Origin: Lonicera japonica
Lineage: Eukaryota > Streptophyta > Magnoliopsida > Dipsacales > Caprifoliaceae
DNA length: 64,000 bases
Assembly (NCBI GenBank): GCA_021464415.1
Contig: CM038467.1
Coordinates: forward strand, 16,571,411 to 16,635,410
Direction: 5' to 3'
Below, piece by piece: positions 22,977-35,400 of this stretch (positions are counted from its first letter, which is position 1; each line of letters opens with the position of its first letter). A program made the translations under genes and the position numbers. The notes beneath the pieces are model-generated. The model did not search any database and was not told where the DNA came from. It was given only the letters and a program-made list of their open reading frames with translations.

Positions 22977-23679
22977 CTAAAATCATAACATGAAACTTTA
23001 AATATTTTTTCTTATGCGTTATGAGAGATATTTTCATGTGATAATCCAAGATCAAAATTATAACACATGATTAATGGAATATAACTATAGCAGGTAACTG
23101 CAGAATAAATATATAAGGAAATAGTAACAGACTGCCATACATGTGGTGCTTCAAATCATAAACACATACTTGGTAGGTTCAAGCCCCACAGTTACTGATT
23201 TGCAACCATGTAGCGAACATGCAATGACTTTCCTAATTAATAATAACAAAGCCACGACTAAGTTTTACAGATGCTTCCAAAAATTGTAACATGAAAATTA
23301 AATAATTTCAACAACAATGGAGTCGTTTATAAAAGGTACATCATAGCATAAGTTACTGATGCATTCTAGATATACGGATATCTTTCCAAGATCAGGTCAT
23401 TGCTATTTGGTTTTAACTAGAATGAGATTATATTGGCCAAAAAAAATTTGCACCCAGGCGAAATTCACATCAAATGGGGCCAACACTCAACACTCTCAAT
23501 TATTTTCTGCTAAAGAAACTCACACTCTTTATGTGTATCTCTCAAAAAAGATCTCAATTACACAGATTCCAAGCATATATAGATAGATACATACTAAATA
23601 ATCTTCGTAAGAGTACAAAGAAAAATATTGTATTATGTTATAACGAAGGGTAACATAAAAAACAGCAAAGCAAGTGGAC

Positions 23680-23791
23680 CTGAGAGAAGTTGACCATAAG
23701 GGGGAGAATATTTGCAACACAATCTTGGGGCTCTAATAACTTCCCAAGAGCAGCATACCCTCAATAGCCAGTAATCAAATAGAATCTTGAT
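23680..23791 (-). pseudogene. Captured PP2A scaffold (A) subunit exon, fragment 1
   Basis: Between an acceptor (TTTCAG) and a donor (CAG|GT) the minus strand reads QDSI, a TGA stop, LLAIEG, a one-base loss, then YAALGKLLEPQDCVANIL and LMVNFSQ. This follows the plant PP2A A-subunit HEAT segment almost residue by residue. The stop and the frameshift show that it is not constrained as protein. Confidence 0.88.
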
Positions 23792-24204
23792 CTGAAAACA
23801 CAATGAACTACATAAACCCGACAGTTAATCAACCGGCGTAATTGAACATGAAAATTTAAGGGATAATTACAGGAAAGTCGAAGAAAATGAAAATTTTAAT
23901 GGTTAATCCCAACACAAAAGCCCCACAATTTTCCTATTTTACCCAGAACTATAAAAAAAAAGGTGTCTATTTCAAAAAACACATCCATCATCCATGTAAT
24001 TAAAACAACATAAAATTTAAAAAGTTGACTCTTCAGACATTTGTAACCATGTATTTGAGATGCAAACTGCTCATAATTGTTTCGGTAGGTAACAATTTAA
24101 TACTTCAACAGTAAACTTAGAATTCAAACTGCAAATTTTATATAATCCAAATATATTGATCAAAATTGGAAAGAAAAAAAATTTAATACTTCAACAGTAA
24201 ACTT

Positions 24205-24357
24205 AGAATTCAACCTTGTAATTTCCAGTGTAAACCGACTATCGGGTGGAACAAACCTTTTGTTACATTTCCCAGTCAAAACTCCGCAGGCAAGTGGACT
24301 CCATGAAGTAAGACCTAGCCTGTAGTTTTTCTATAGCGGTAGGTACTCAGCCTCAAC
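24205..24357 (-). pseudogene. Captured potassium-channel beta-subunit (KAB1-like) exon
   Basis: After a TTAG acceptor the minus strand reads VEAEYLPL, a TAG stop, KNYRLGLTSWSPLACGVL, then TGKCNK and PPDSRFTLE. This is the aldo-keto-reductase-fold segment of plant voltage-gated K+ channel beta subunits (LGLTTWSPLASGVLTGKYN-like). The stop and changed residues mark it as pseudogenic. It lies between PP2A-derived pieces, so at least two separate captures occurred. Confidence 0.85.
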
Positions 24358-25793
24358 CTAAGTATTAAAAGAAAAAACAAAAAAAATAAAAAATTGAGTG
24401 ATGGAGTATATAAGGAATTGATATATGAAAATAAAATCATTCAAGCTATACGAGCACAAAACTTTACAGCCATAATCACTATTAATAAATATAGCCTAGT
24501 CATCAAACCACCTAATTAAGGCTAGCTGGTAGGCTTGGCCCACCACACAGATGGTCGCCTAGGCGCCAAGCTGTTCACTTAGCAATTAAACATGTACGAG
24601 AATTTCTACGCAACTGATACCTTTAGCTTAAACAACAGTATACTAGGTCCAATTTCAGCGTACAATTATTATAACAAGTTTTACACCCTTGAATACCTTT
24701 GTGTGAATACATATGTTGTTAACCAAGTGTTAGCTTAGGATACTACCTGTCAAGCATCCATGCGAAAAATTAAATTAACAGGAGATTGAAATTTCGAAGT
24801 GCATCCAGCATAATCATCCTCCAAGTTCCAATCGCGAACTTCAAAAAATTATTTACATCCGAAAAAGAATAAGATCTCAAAAACTTGGAACAACTAGTAA
24901 TGAAACTGGTAAATCTCGAAACCAAATACTAAAAAATGCTCTAACAACGAAACTGAATGTCACCGGAAACCAAAAGGGTTGATCTGCAGCAATGGCTAAT
25001 AAATCTGCCCGTCAACATGGCATAAATTATGAGTAAGAAACATCTTTTTGCTAACAATGAAATTTTTAAAAGGGAAATTAATTTCATCAACCATAGCAAT
25101 GGTGGCCAGTTTATGAAATGGAAAGACGTGATTCCCCATACTTTATCTGTAAATAGTCGTGGGTGATGTGGAGTTTAGAACAAAATTTTATTATTTTTTT
25201 AGACATCCATATGTAAAAAAAAAGGCATGAATGTCGAGAAATTAAAAGAGAGAACAGTGGGATATAGAGAAACATGTTAGTTTGGTTTATCTTCACACAA
25301 AGCAAAAAAGAATTGAGTAGTTGACTTTATAAAAATGCATTTGATCTTTCCATATGCAGCTTCGTTTTAGAATAAATGCAAGCTATGATTTTGAACAAGT
25401 CTATACACAAATTGATATGAAAATATGAAAATTAATTGGTCAAAAATAACAAAGAATTGAAACCTTAATTATCCTCAAAATCTAAAAAACTCAATGACCA
25501 ATCAATGAATTCAAAAAGAAACAACATAAGAAACAACTTGAAACACATAAACACGCACGTATAAACACACACACACATGTATATAGAGAAGGTATATGTA
25601 TATCTATTTGGATTAAAACACACAAACGCCATTTAAGGCAACAATAGGTTCCAAAAAAAAAAACAGTCGGTTACTTCAACAATGAACATAAAACAAACAA
25701 CAAGCAACAAGTTGTTCAGTAAATTCAAATATCAAATGGAAACAAATAAAAGGAAAAAAAATAAAAATTCAACTAGCTGCTGTCATTACTTAC

Positions 25794-25830
25794 CTCTAGG
25801 GCTATACCGGTTCCACAAAGGCTGTTAACT
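25794..25830 (-). pseudogene. Possible third PP2A A-subunit exon fragment
   Basis: A 37-base segment between TGTAG and GTAAGT reads VNSLCGTGIALE, similar to the A-subunit AVESLCRxGSQM block, and is in the right order upstream of the other fragments. It is short, so the match is weak. Confidence 0.4.
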
Positions 25831-26689
25831 CTACAATCAAATAATGAGAAGCCATTCGTTAAAAAAAAAAATATGATTAAAAAAGAAAGTTACCAATACC
25901 TGTCGATATCTTCGATTAGTGGCTTCCCTAAAAGCAATCAGTGATTAATGAGAGGTGAGAAACAGGAAACAAGTTGAACAATAAAAAAAAAGAAAAAGAA
26001 ACGAGCTTACAATGAAACAGAGGAGGAAATCACAATGGGCAAGGCTTCGAGGTTGTGTACGACCTACGTTGTTGAGTGCTCAGGACTCGAGTGGCCGGCG
26101 TAGTAGAGTCAACTGCGTTGATCGACGGTGGTGTGCGGCGTTGACTGAGAGGATAGAGACCAGCGTCGCCAGGGAGACAGAAGAATGAGTTAGGGTTTCA
26201 AGATTGGGCGGGATGAGTTAGGGCTTTGAATACTAGCGTATAAAAAGAGCGATTGAGAAAGATGGGGTTTTGAGAGGATGAGAGATGGTGGTTCCATTGA
26301 AGCTAGAATGAGAGAGATGGCTGGGTAGGGGTGCTGAATGAGCGAGGCAGAGAGGGAAAGTGATATACGCTATTTAGGATTTGGGGATTTTGGCTAAAGA
26401 GTGATATTGAGATATTTGGCTAAAAAGAATAAGAGGGATTGCTCCCGCGCTAAAAGGTAACATTTTATTAAGTTTTGTTTCGGTTCTGAACCGAAATTTT
26501 TATCAATAAACTTTGTGACGGTTTGAAACCGTGATAATATTATTAAATAGGAGTGCAATCCGAACCTTTAGTGACTTTAACTCTTTGTTACGGAGTAAAA
26601 CCGACACAAATACTTGTCACGGATTAAAACCGTGACAAAGCCTCCGCATCTTTTAGTGACAATTCGTCCATTTTGGTGTAGTGCATATT

Positions 26690-26906
26690 ATTATTATGAT
26701 CATTGTTTTATTTTTAAACATGAGTTTTCTTGTCATACTACCACGTACGAGTTATAAAAGAAGTAGGTAAAAGAGTGTTTGGAACTATTTGCTCTGATTT
26801 GTTTTCTGTAACTAAGAGGATTATGAAAAGGGAAGGGGGAGTTTGATGAATGTACGTAATGATTGGTAAATCGACTTACATAACCAAACAATTTTTACAT
26901 TGTTTG
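26690..26906. other. Intergenic, no gene seen
   Basis: Short AT-rich gap between the CACTA end and the 82-bp duplication. Confidence 0.5.
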
Positions 26907-27069
26907 TTTTACTGATTTGATCATGTATAATTTTAAATACATTGTTCTTGTAAAAAAGGAAAGCACCTAATTTTACAATAAGCTATTGTTTTACTGATTT
27001 GATCATGTATAATTTTAAATACATTGTTCTTGTAAAAAAGGAAAGCACCTAATTTTACAATAAGCTATA
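26907..27069. repeat. 82-bp perfect tandem duplication
   Basis: TTTTACTGATTTGATCATG... is repeated 82 bases later without a visible change. It lies about 650 bases before the PP2A B' start codon. Confidence 0.92.
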
Positions 27070-27716
27070 GTCATTTGTCTAACTCCAGATCATCAGAGTG
27101 AAGCTTTGTTTGGGTGATGGCCGACTTGAATTGAATCCAAGATATTATTGGAATAATAAGCTAGCCAGCCAAATTATTTCCGTCAATCCCTTTCATAGTT
27201 GCCATTCTGATCCACTCTCCAATGCTTCATCTAAACTCTCTTCCAAACGCTCCCTTACAAACTCCAAATCTCTCATCAATATTCTTTATTTATCCAATCA
27301 TGAAAGTGGGTCCCATTCAAAAGGTTGTCAATAGGGTGGTTTCTTAAGGCACATGGCCAAGTTTGCACCAAATAGGCACAAGCCATTCTTTCAGCACAAA
27401 ACATGCATGTTGTTGGTTGCCTGCCTGTCTTAGTCCTTGCAGAACTAGGGCCGAATTCTCTTCTCCTGTTATCGGATATTACAACACTTGTTGCCTATCG
27501 AACATCGCTTATCTTTGGCCTCTTCTTCTCAAGATTTTCCAAGAAAGTAAAACAAAAGGAAAACAGCAAACATACATTCCCTCTCCCTTTCTCCATATCT
27601 CTATCAGCTTTGATGAAAATATAACCGAAACCACTCGCAAACAAGTCCTTAATTGTGAGTAAAAACGAAAGCGAAAATAGAAGATAAGAGAAGAGAGGGG
27701 AAGGGGAAGGGGAGAA
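27070..27716. other. Promoter and leader region of the PP2A B' gene
   Basis: Contains TTATTTATCCAAT at about 27287-27299 and purine-rich leader sequence (about 27660-27716). No separate gene supported. Confidence 0.5.
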
Positions 27717-30004
27717 ATGGGAGCCCAGAAAAACAGCCCCAGAGCCTCGCCAATGAAAAAATCTACCACTCTTCAACACCTTTTCGACCTCGATTCAAAG
27801 AGCCCCACCAGTAGCAGCCTTTCCAATTCCACCACTATTAGCAGCAAGAATTCATCTTTAGAATCCGAAAATGAAGAAATTCTCACTATAATCTCTTATT
27901 GTACCTCAAACTATCCGGTTTTTGATCCTAATGATTCTTCTTCACACCAAGATCTAAAGCGCCTCAAGCTCATTCAACTCCTCTCTATCATAAAAACTTC
28001 AAAAAAGCCGCTCAATGAACAAATTCTTCTACCCTTGTTTGCCATGTTATCGGCCAACCTCTTTCGGCCACTCCCTCCCTCTTATAACTCCTCGGTCATT
28101 TCCATATTACCCGATGACGATGATCTTATTGCCACTCCAATGGCCGTCTGGCCCCATTTGCAAATCCTTTACGATATCCTCCTCCGCCTAGTCATCAACA
28201 TGGATCCCAAGATACTCCGAGAATACATCGACCAATCTTTCCTCATAAACCTCCTCGTTCTCTTCCAATCAGAGGATCCAAGGGAACGCGAGAGCTTGAA
28301 GAATGCATACCACCGGATATATTCCAAATTCACCTTCTACCGTTCATTCATGAGAAAGGCGATGAACGACGTGTTCTTGCACTACGTTTTCGAGACGGAT
28401 ATGCGCCATAGTGGGATCGGGGAGCTTCTTGAGATATGGGGAAGCATTATTAATGGATTTACCGTTCCATTAAAGGAAGAACACAAGCTTTTCTTGATGA
28501 GAGTTCTTGTTCCTTTGCACAAGCCAAAGAGTATGCAGGTTTACCATAGGCAGTTGGCTTATTGCGTTTCGCAGTTTGTGCAGAAGGAGCCTGTTCTTGG
28601 TGGGGTGGCTGTTAGAGGGATTTTGAGGTATTGGCCTGTCACTAATTGTCAAAAGGAAGTTTTGCTTATAGGGGAATTGGAGGAACTGGTGGAGAATATA
28701 GACCCTGAGCAGTACAGGAAGCTAGCTCTGCCTATATGTACTCAAATAACAAAGTGCTTGAACAGTTGGAACTCACAGGTATGCTGAACAAATGCACACA
28801 CTCATTTATGTGTTAATAATCTCTCTCTTTTTTCTTTTTCTTTTTTTTTTTTTTTGTGGGGGGGGGGGGTGTTGGGATGGGGTGAGTGGGGAATCTAAAT
28901 AATTTTATTGCCAACCAAAACAAGTTACATCATAGAAAACTAACACACCAGCAACAACACACCCACCCCCCTAAACAGGGAACAAACCCCTACCTACAAA
29001 CAAGAAAGTTTAACTACTTGAGAAGTTAGTTAGTGCTTGTTTGGTATGAGGTTTTGCGCTTTCCAAGAATCTTGAATTACTAAATTCACATATAAAGCCT
29101 CATAATTCATGTCCTAGAGTTAGAATCATGGGATGTTAACTCCTTCACTAAACCAAATCTCGAACTTTATACATGGAAGTGTCGATTTTTTATTCTTGAA
29201 AATCACCAAAACTTGAAACAAATTAAACGAGGACTTAATGTACTGAGGATCCCGAACCTTGTGTGTGTGTCCAGCCCGCCATGAAGCTGGTCACATTTTT
29301 GAATTATCAATTTTACCCGTGTAGTCTCTTTTTGGATATGTACATATACTTTGAACAAGATTCAAATATTTGCTTCCAAGCAAATTGAACAGGTGCTCAA
29401 CTAGGTGAGCTACTGCTTTAAATCAAATTAGATATGTGCAAAATTGCAGGCTCGTCGCGTTTGCAGGTTAAACTGGTGAAGTTAAAACCCAACCCAGCAT
29501 GTAATTGGGCAACGATATGAATTGTTCTCTTTGTAATTTTCATCATCAAAGCCTGTCACAATTTGTCTCTCGCCTTTGGACATTACCTGATCAAACTATA
29601 CCAAAGCACTACTAATACTAAAAATGAAATGGTATACAATATAATAAATAATATAGGTGGCAGAACGTGCACTGTACGTGTGGAACAACGAGCAGTTTGC
29701 GAAGATGGTGGAACAAGCAATGGAGGAGGTGTTTCCGGTGTTGGTAGAGGGGATGGAGAAGAACCTGAAATGGCACTGGAGCAAGAGTGTACAACAATTG
29801 ACCGAAAATGTGAAGCTGATGCTGCAAGAGCTTGAGCCCAGGTTGTACTCAAAGTGCCTCCAAAGAATCGATGCTCGACAATTGGCTGCTCTGCATGCGG
29901 AGATGAAGAGGAAAGACAAGTGGGAAAGAATAGAAATGGCTGCTGCTAAGAACCAGTTATTTCAACAACCACCACATCATAATAATACTAGTATATGTGT
30001 TTGA
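27717..30004 (+). CDS. PP2A regulatory subunit B' (B56/PR61 family)
   Basis: Two exons, 27717-28778 and 29657-30004, with GT-AG boundaries at a phase-0 junction (CAG|GTATGC ... ATAG|GTGGCA), giving 469 residues. B' subunits bind the PP2A A/C core and choose substrates. The B56 HEAT fold is clear: WPHLQILYDILL (about 145-156), FQSEDPRERE (183-192), HSGIGELLEIWGSIINGF (231-248), KEEHKLFLMRVLVPLHKPK (from 253), RYWPVTNCQKEVL, then in exon 2 VAERALYVWNN and HWSKSVQQLTENV. The N-terminus is short and S/T-rich, without the long extensions of some isoforms, and several normally fixed positions differ (VFETDMRHSG). It may be a divergent paralogue. The stop is TGA at 30002-30004. If the intron were retained, exon 1 would add two codons and stop at 28787. 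Confidence 0.95.
28779..29656 (+). other. Intron 1 of the PP2A B' gene
   Basis: 878 bases, GT...AG. It begins with a CT-rich and poly-T/poly-G stretch (28819-28880), a likely hypervariable microsatellite. Confidence 0.85.
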
Positions 30005-32442
30005 AGAGATTGAACCATATTGCTATAGATATTATATATTAGCCCAGTACTACATATATATATATATATATGATGTGCTGGGTTGGGTTGGGTTGGGCTG
30101 GCGGTTTGTATCGACCCTCTAGGAAATATAGCAATATTCTTGTCTTTTTATTTTTATTTTTTATTTTTGTTAAAAATGTATTGTCGAAGTTGGAAATATA
30201 ACTTCCTTTCCTTTCTTCTTTTTCATGAGAAATCAAGATTGACGGGATTGCTTCTTTGGTTACTATTATCCATTGGAACAATATTTTTGAACCCCAGCGA
30301 TATAGTAAAATAAATTAATTTTATATTAATTGAGCTAACTTCTTAACTCAATTTTTGTATATGTTAGGTGTTACTGAATTGCAGTCTCTTTATCTGAAAA
30401 TTGACAATAGGCAGACTGAAATCTTTAAAGGTTTGTTACGAACGTACCTTTTAATGGGACAAGATGCAAGTTTGAATCTCCATTTACTTCAATTCCAACA
30501 ATTTACAAAGAATTGCAACATAATGATCACAAAAAAAAATTGCTCAATATCTACTGATAGAAAAAATTTAAGAGAATCTTCAATTCGATTAGGGTATGTT
30601 CTTTTCCCAATAAATTGATATTTGTGCTTCAGCACAAAAGTTGTCTATCATAGAGGTCCTAAAATTGTAATGTCACCTCACTTTATAATTATCGTTAAGC
30701 AGCATTGAAGAATGTATTTTAGCTCATAAGACCAACATTTGACACAGTAATCTTCGTAAGCCAATATTGTTTTTCTCCTTAGAAAAGAAAAAAAAAATGT
30801 TGATACTATTGTCAAAACAATTTATTTTGATATAAAATCCTTAAAAGTATGATGTACAACCATGCAATATATTATTTTAGTTTGGCAATAGTGAAAATTG
30901 TTTTAGTAATAGTATTACCCAAAATTCGGTGTTTCGAGGAGGTGAACAATTAGGTTTATCGAATATAAACCAAATAATATTGTATTCAAATTCAATCCGA
31001 TTGGCTGTCTATTAAACTCGATTCATGCCGTAAATTGGATAGGTATACAAAATATTAATTCATATACATCTGAATTTGTTACCAAATGGATATGTAATCC
31101 GTATATCCTTTTTGTTCAAAAATTGAAGAATTATTAGCCATAATATGTATTTTACTTAAATTCTACGACTAGAGTAATAATTATAAATATACAATGAATA
31201 ATACTATTTGATGGGGAAAATAATTACTTTACCCCATGAACCAATCACATGTACACACGTGGATACCGCTGTCAACACGTAAAAAACATAGCTAAAAGGT
31301 CTAGACTTCAAAGCTATGTGCCTAACGGAGCTCGTGGAAATGTTGTGACAGTATTTACTTGATGTTCGAGCCCACAGGTTTCCAAAGCTTGGCTTCCAGA
31401 ACTTTTTCACCTAGCTGAAGCCAACCCACACATAACCACTCTGTTATAATGGTTGGCGAAGATACGGGAGACTGCCACCAACCCTACAGGATGCGCAAAA
31501 CTAGGGGTGGCATCGATCACTAAACCGAACCGAGCCACCACCACCGACTTCCGAACCGCCTTTAGTCGGTGGTCAATTTCTTCAATCGCTCTGTACCGAA
31601 AAAGTCGATTGTACCGACTATCGGTTGTATCGACAATAGTCGGTCGGATCAGTTCGGTGAAAGAACTTTCTGGCAAGGATAGAAATTTCTGGCCATAATG
31701 AAATCTCCGGCGAGTTGAAAGCATATAATTTTATTTAATATATACATTGTAAAAGTATTTCTGGTAAGAATGAGAAATATTGAAAGAGTTAGAATATATT
31801 TACATTTAATATATACATTATAAAAAGGGAGAGATATGAGAATGATGAATTTTTTTAAAATGAAGTAAGGAGAAGAGATGGATTTAGAGACAAATGGAGC
31901 TGTAGAAAATATAAGAGAGATGAGCTATTCGGTGTTAATGCTAGAGAGGAGAGAAAAATAAGAAAGTACTAGGTCTGTTGTTTAGACATTTGCTGAGAGA
32001 GACAGAAAAGAAGAATACTGCGGTGAGAGAAAGGAAAGAAAGCGTGTGAGGGACAGAAAATGTAGAAGAGAAGAGAAGAGAAAAAATTAAAAATAATATA
32101 ATATATATAAAATAAAATCTTATATAATTAAATAAGGGGGCTGATAAATGCACCCCCATTTTTTGTCACAAACACCCTATATAACTTTTATTAATTTTAA
32201 ACTAAAGTTTATTCCTACCACCCTCTTATTTAACTTTTATAATATAAATAGTAACTGTTAGTTATTAATTAATAATGTAATTAACTTAACCAAATAAAAA
32301 AAAACCCACCACCCATCATAACTCCCACTCTCGAGTTACGACGTGTTCTCTCGTAGGTTTCATTTCCACCCACCAAAAATCTCATTTTGAACAAGAAATC
32401 AAATATAACAATATTAGTTTGAGTGATAAAGCATAAAAAATC
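30005..32442. other. Intergenic, no gene seen
   Basis: Holds a TA run (30055-30071), a GGGTT-repeat stretch (30079-30100) and purine-rich simple sequence near 31740-32090. A TAGGGGTGGCA hAT-like end near 31502 has no partner that I can find. Confidence 0.6.
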
Positions 32443-35400
32443 ATGATTAATGAGTTTAATAATATAGAAATGGAAGTCTTGAAGAAGCTCAAAGATGGTG
32501 GTGAAATAGAAGAGAAAGATAAAGATGGTGTTATATTTGGTGACCTAAATGATAAAGATAGATCAAAAGCGGTATATTTGTTTCAGTGTTATCTTCTATT
32601 TGTGCATTTTAATTTTTCATTTGATGAATGTTGCAAAATCATAATGAAAAGTTTGTCCAAAAAAAACAGAGGTAAAATAGAGTTAGGGGTTTTAAACCCA
32701 TCAGTTACTCTCCCCACATTAGCCGAGTGATATGCACATCACTCACCCCACATTGGCCAAGTATGTGCTGCTGCTGAAAAAATCTTAAATTGATGTAATA
32801 GAGCTCTATATTGGTATGTTCAGGATAATTTTTTACTTATATAATTAAAATATTACAGGACCTAAATTGCTTTGATTCTTCTATTTGGAATGATATTTCT
32901 CTTCTTGAAGAAATTGATTTCACCGTAATTCAATTAGAAGCAACTAGTAAAGTTTTTTATCCCGATGTTGATGAACAAGCTATGAAAATATAGCCTCTTT
33001 CTCAAATCCAAATGAAATGTGCTGACCTTAATTTAAATGGCGACGAAGGAAAGAATCTCATTGATGGAGAACCTATTAATCCGAGTTGTGGTGACCAATC
33101 ATTTAATGTTAGTGTGTCTAATAGTTTTAATATTTTAGATTCTATGGAGAACGACTATAACCCAACAAAATCTATTGATGTGACCCATGTATTTATAACA
33201 GATAAAATAAGTATAATAAGTACTTAACTTACAATTTTACAGTACTTATTTTCCAATAAAATTTAAAATCACTAATTTATTCAATTTTAATTTCGATAGA
33301 TATTTGAATATCGGCATGCTCTAGTAGACTGGTGTCAAAGTAAAGGAAAGTTGATTAACACTATAATTGTGACCCAAAAGTCGGACCACGGTACTAGTAA
33401 AAGGAGGCCAAGGCTATTTTTGGGTTGTGAAAGAGGAAGCAAATATCGTAATAACCGCAAAGAAGGAAAAAAACATGAACCAAAGAGAGATAGTGCTACA
33501 AGAAAAAGTAATTGCCCATTTTTAATTCGTGGTTTAAATCTTGGTAGGGATCGATGAAAGGTACATGTGAAATGTGGAGTTCATAATCATAAGTTACCAA
33601 AAACTTTAGTGGGGCATCCATATGCGGGAAGATTGAACAAACATAAAAAGAAGATTCTTAGTAAAATGACAATTGCTGGAGTAAAACCGAAATAGGTTCT
33701 TTGTGGAATCAAAGGTCGTGATGAGGTGAATGCTTCCACGATGAGGACTATTTACAATGCGAATGCGAAGATGAGATTGCATGTTATGGAGGGAAGGAGT
33801 GCCATTCAATAATTGATGAAAATTCTAGTGGATAATCATTATATTTATTGGCACAGATGTGATGAAACTACTGAAGAGGTTTTGGACCTCTTTTGGGCTG
33901 AACCCAATTGTATTCTGTTGGTAAAGCAATTTTTTTTCGTAATTATAGTTGATTGTACTTATAAAACAATCAAATACAAGATGCCCTTATTTGCTATGGT
34001 GGGACTTACATCGATAAACATAACGTTCTCTATTGCCCATTGTTTTAACTTTTATGTCTAAAGAGAAGGGGGAGAATTATTAATGGGCTCTTTTAATGTT
34101 AAAAAGGTTGTTCGAGCCCCATGAACTTCCAAGCGTCTTTGTAACGGATAAGGAATCCGCTTGTATTAGTGCCATCAGTAATGTTTTTCTGGATACCCAT
34201 CGCATGTTGTGCCCATTCCATATTTTAAAAAATATAGAACAAAGATGTAAACCTTTATTTGAATCGGGTGCTGTTTGGAATTCATTCATTCAAGGTTGGA
34301 GTAGTATTATGATGATATCGTCGAAAGAATACTTCTTTCTAAGGCGGGAAGAATTCAAGAAAGACTGGGAGGAGTTTCCAAATGCCATATGGTACTTGTC
34401 GGACAATTGGTTTCAACAAAGAAATTTTTTCGTATTAGCATGGACGAATGAGATAAAATATCGTGCAAATAGAACGACGAATAGAGCCGAAGGGTCGCAC
34501 GGCAAGTTGAAAAGGCACCTTGAGTCGGGTGAAGGAACTTTTACAACTGTTTTTGCGAGGATGGCCAATATGTTGTGTCTATAAATTAATGAAGTTAAAG
34601 CCATTTTCAAGAGAAGCATTAGTGCGATAAAAGAAAGACACGGTAGTTTTTTATTGAAACAATTTAAGGAAAATATTTCACTTTTTGCTTTAGACTTGAT
34701 AAAGGATGATGATAGTAGATCGAATGATATTGGTATAGATCCATCGTCATGCAATCACGTGCTTCGTACGATTTATGGTTTGCCATATGCATACGAGTTG
34801 GTGTTATATCGTCGTGCAAATCGGTCCATACCATTGAATGCGGTTGATGATCATTAGTAAAGGTTGACAATCGTACCAAAAAAAAGATGATGAATTTGTT
34901 GAAGAAGATCTTTTTAAAACTGTCAAGATTTATTTGTTGAAGAAGTTGTATGATCAATCGACGCCGGATGAGAAGAAGAAAATTTTGATAAAATTAAAGG
35001 TCCTCGCTATACCATATTTAACGTCACTCAAAGAGCTAATCTCCGACATTCCAAAGGGTAGACCACAAGGAAGTAAGAAAAAATTGTCCCAAAACGAAAT
35101 AAAACATGAATCATTAACAAAACAGAATCCATCATTGTTTGAGTATGCGAAGACCAAAGAAGAGGCACGATTAGTCGTTACACAATCATCCCAAACTAAT
35201 AAGGTAAGAAAAGTTGTTATAAAGAAGAAAAAAGAAGAAGGAAAAGCCGATTTTAACCAAACTTTTTTCGAACGTTATCTCCAATTCATCCCCAAAATCA
35301 TGCATCCATTTATCGCAGATATAGAAAATGTTAAAGGTGATGGTCATTGTGGTTTTCGAGCCATTAGTGAACACATGGGATGGTCTGAGGATGAAAATGG

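Larger units (their letters stand above)
21644..26683. mobile_element. CACTA transposon (5.04 kb) carrying captured host exons
   Basis: The ends are CACTACACCAAAAT and its exact inverse, ATTTTGGTGTAGTG. A 3-bp CAT duplication (21641-21643 and 26684-26686) is the normal CACTA target size. Repeated subterminal blocks TGTCACGGT...ACCGTGACA crowd both ends (about 21667-21950 and 26515-26640). There is no transposase. The interior instead has minus-strand exon-like fragments of a PP2A scaffold subunit (22892-22976, 23680-23791, probably 25794-25830) and of a potassium-channel beta subunit (24205-24357). A leader-like segment with an AAACCCTAA telo-box motif sits near the right end. This is a non-autonomous, gene-capturing element. 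Confidence 0.93.

Noticed and set aside
30079..30100. GGGTT repeats, possible telomere-like sequence
   Set aside because: Only a few copies of GGGTT rather than TTTAGGG; simple-sequence noise.
31502..31513. TAGGGGTGGCA, a possible hAT end
   Set aside because: No inverted partner or 8-bp duplication found nearby.
32140..32260. GGGGGCTGATAAATGCACCCCC block as the left end of the MULE-OTU element
   Set aside because: It resembles the MITE ends at 11.3 kb, but no matching inverted end was found downstream of the transposase.
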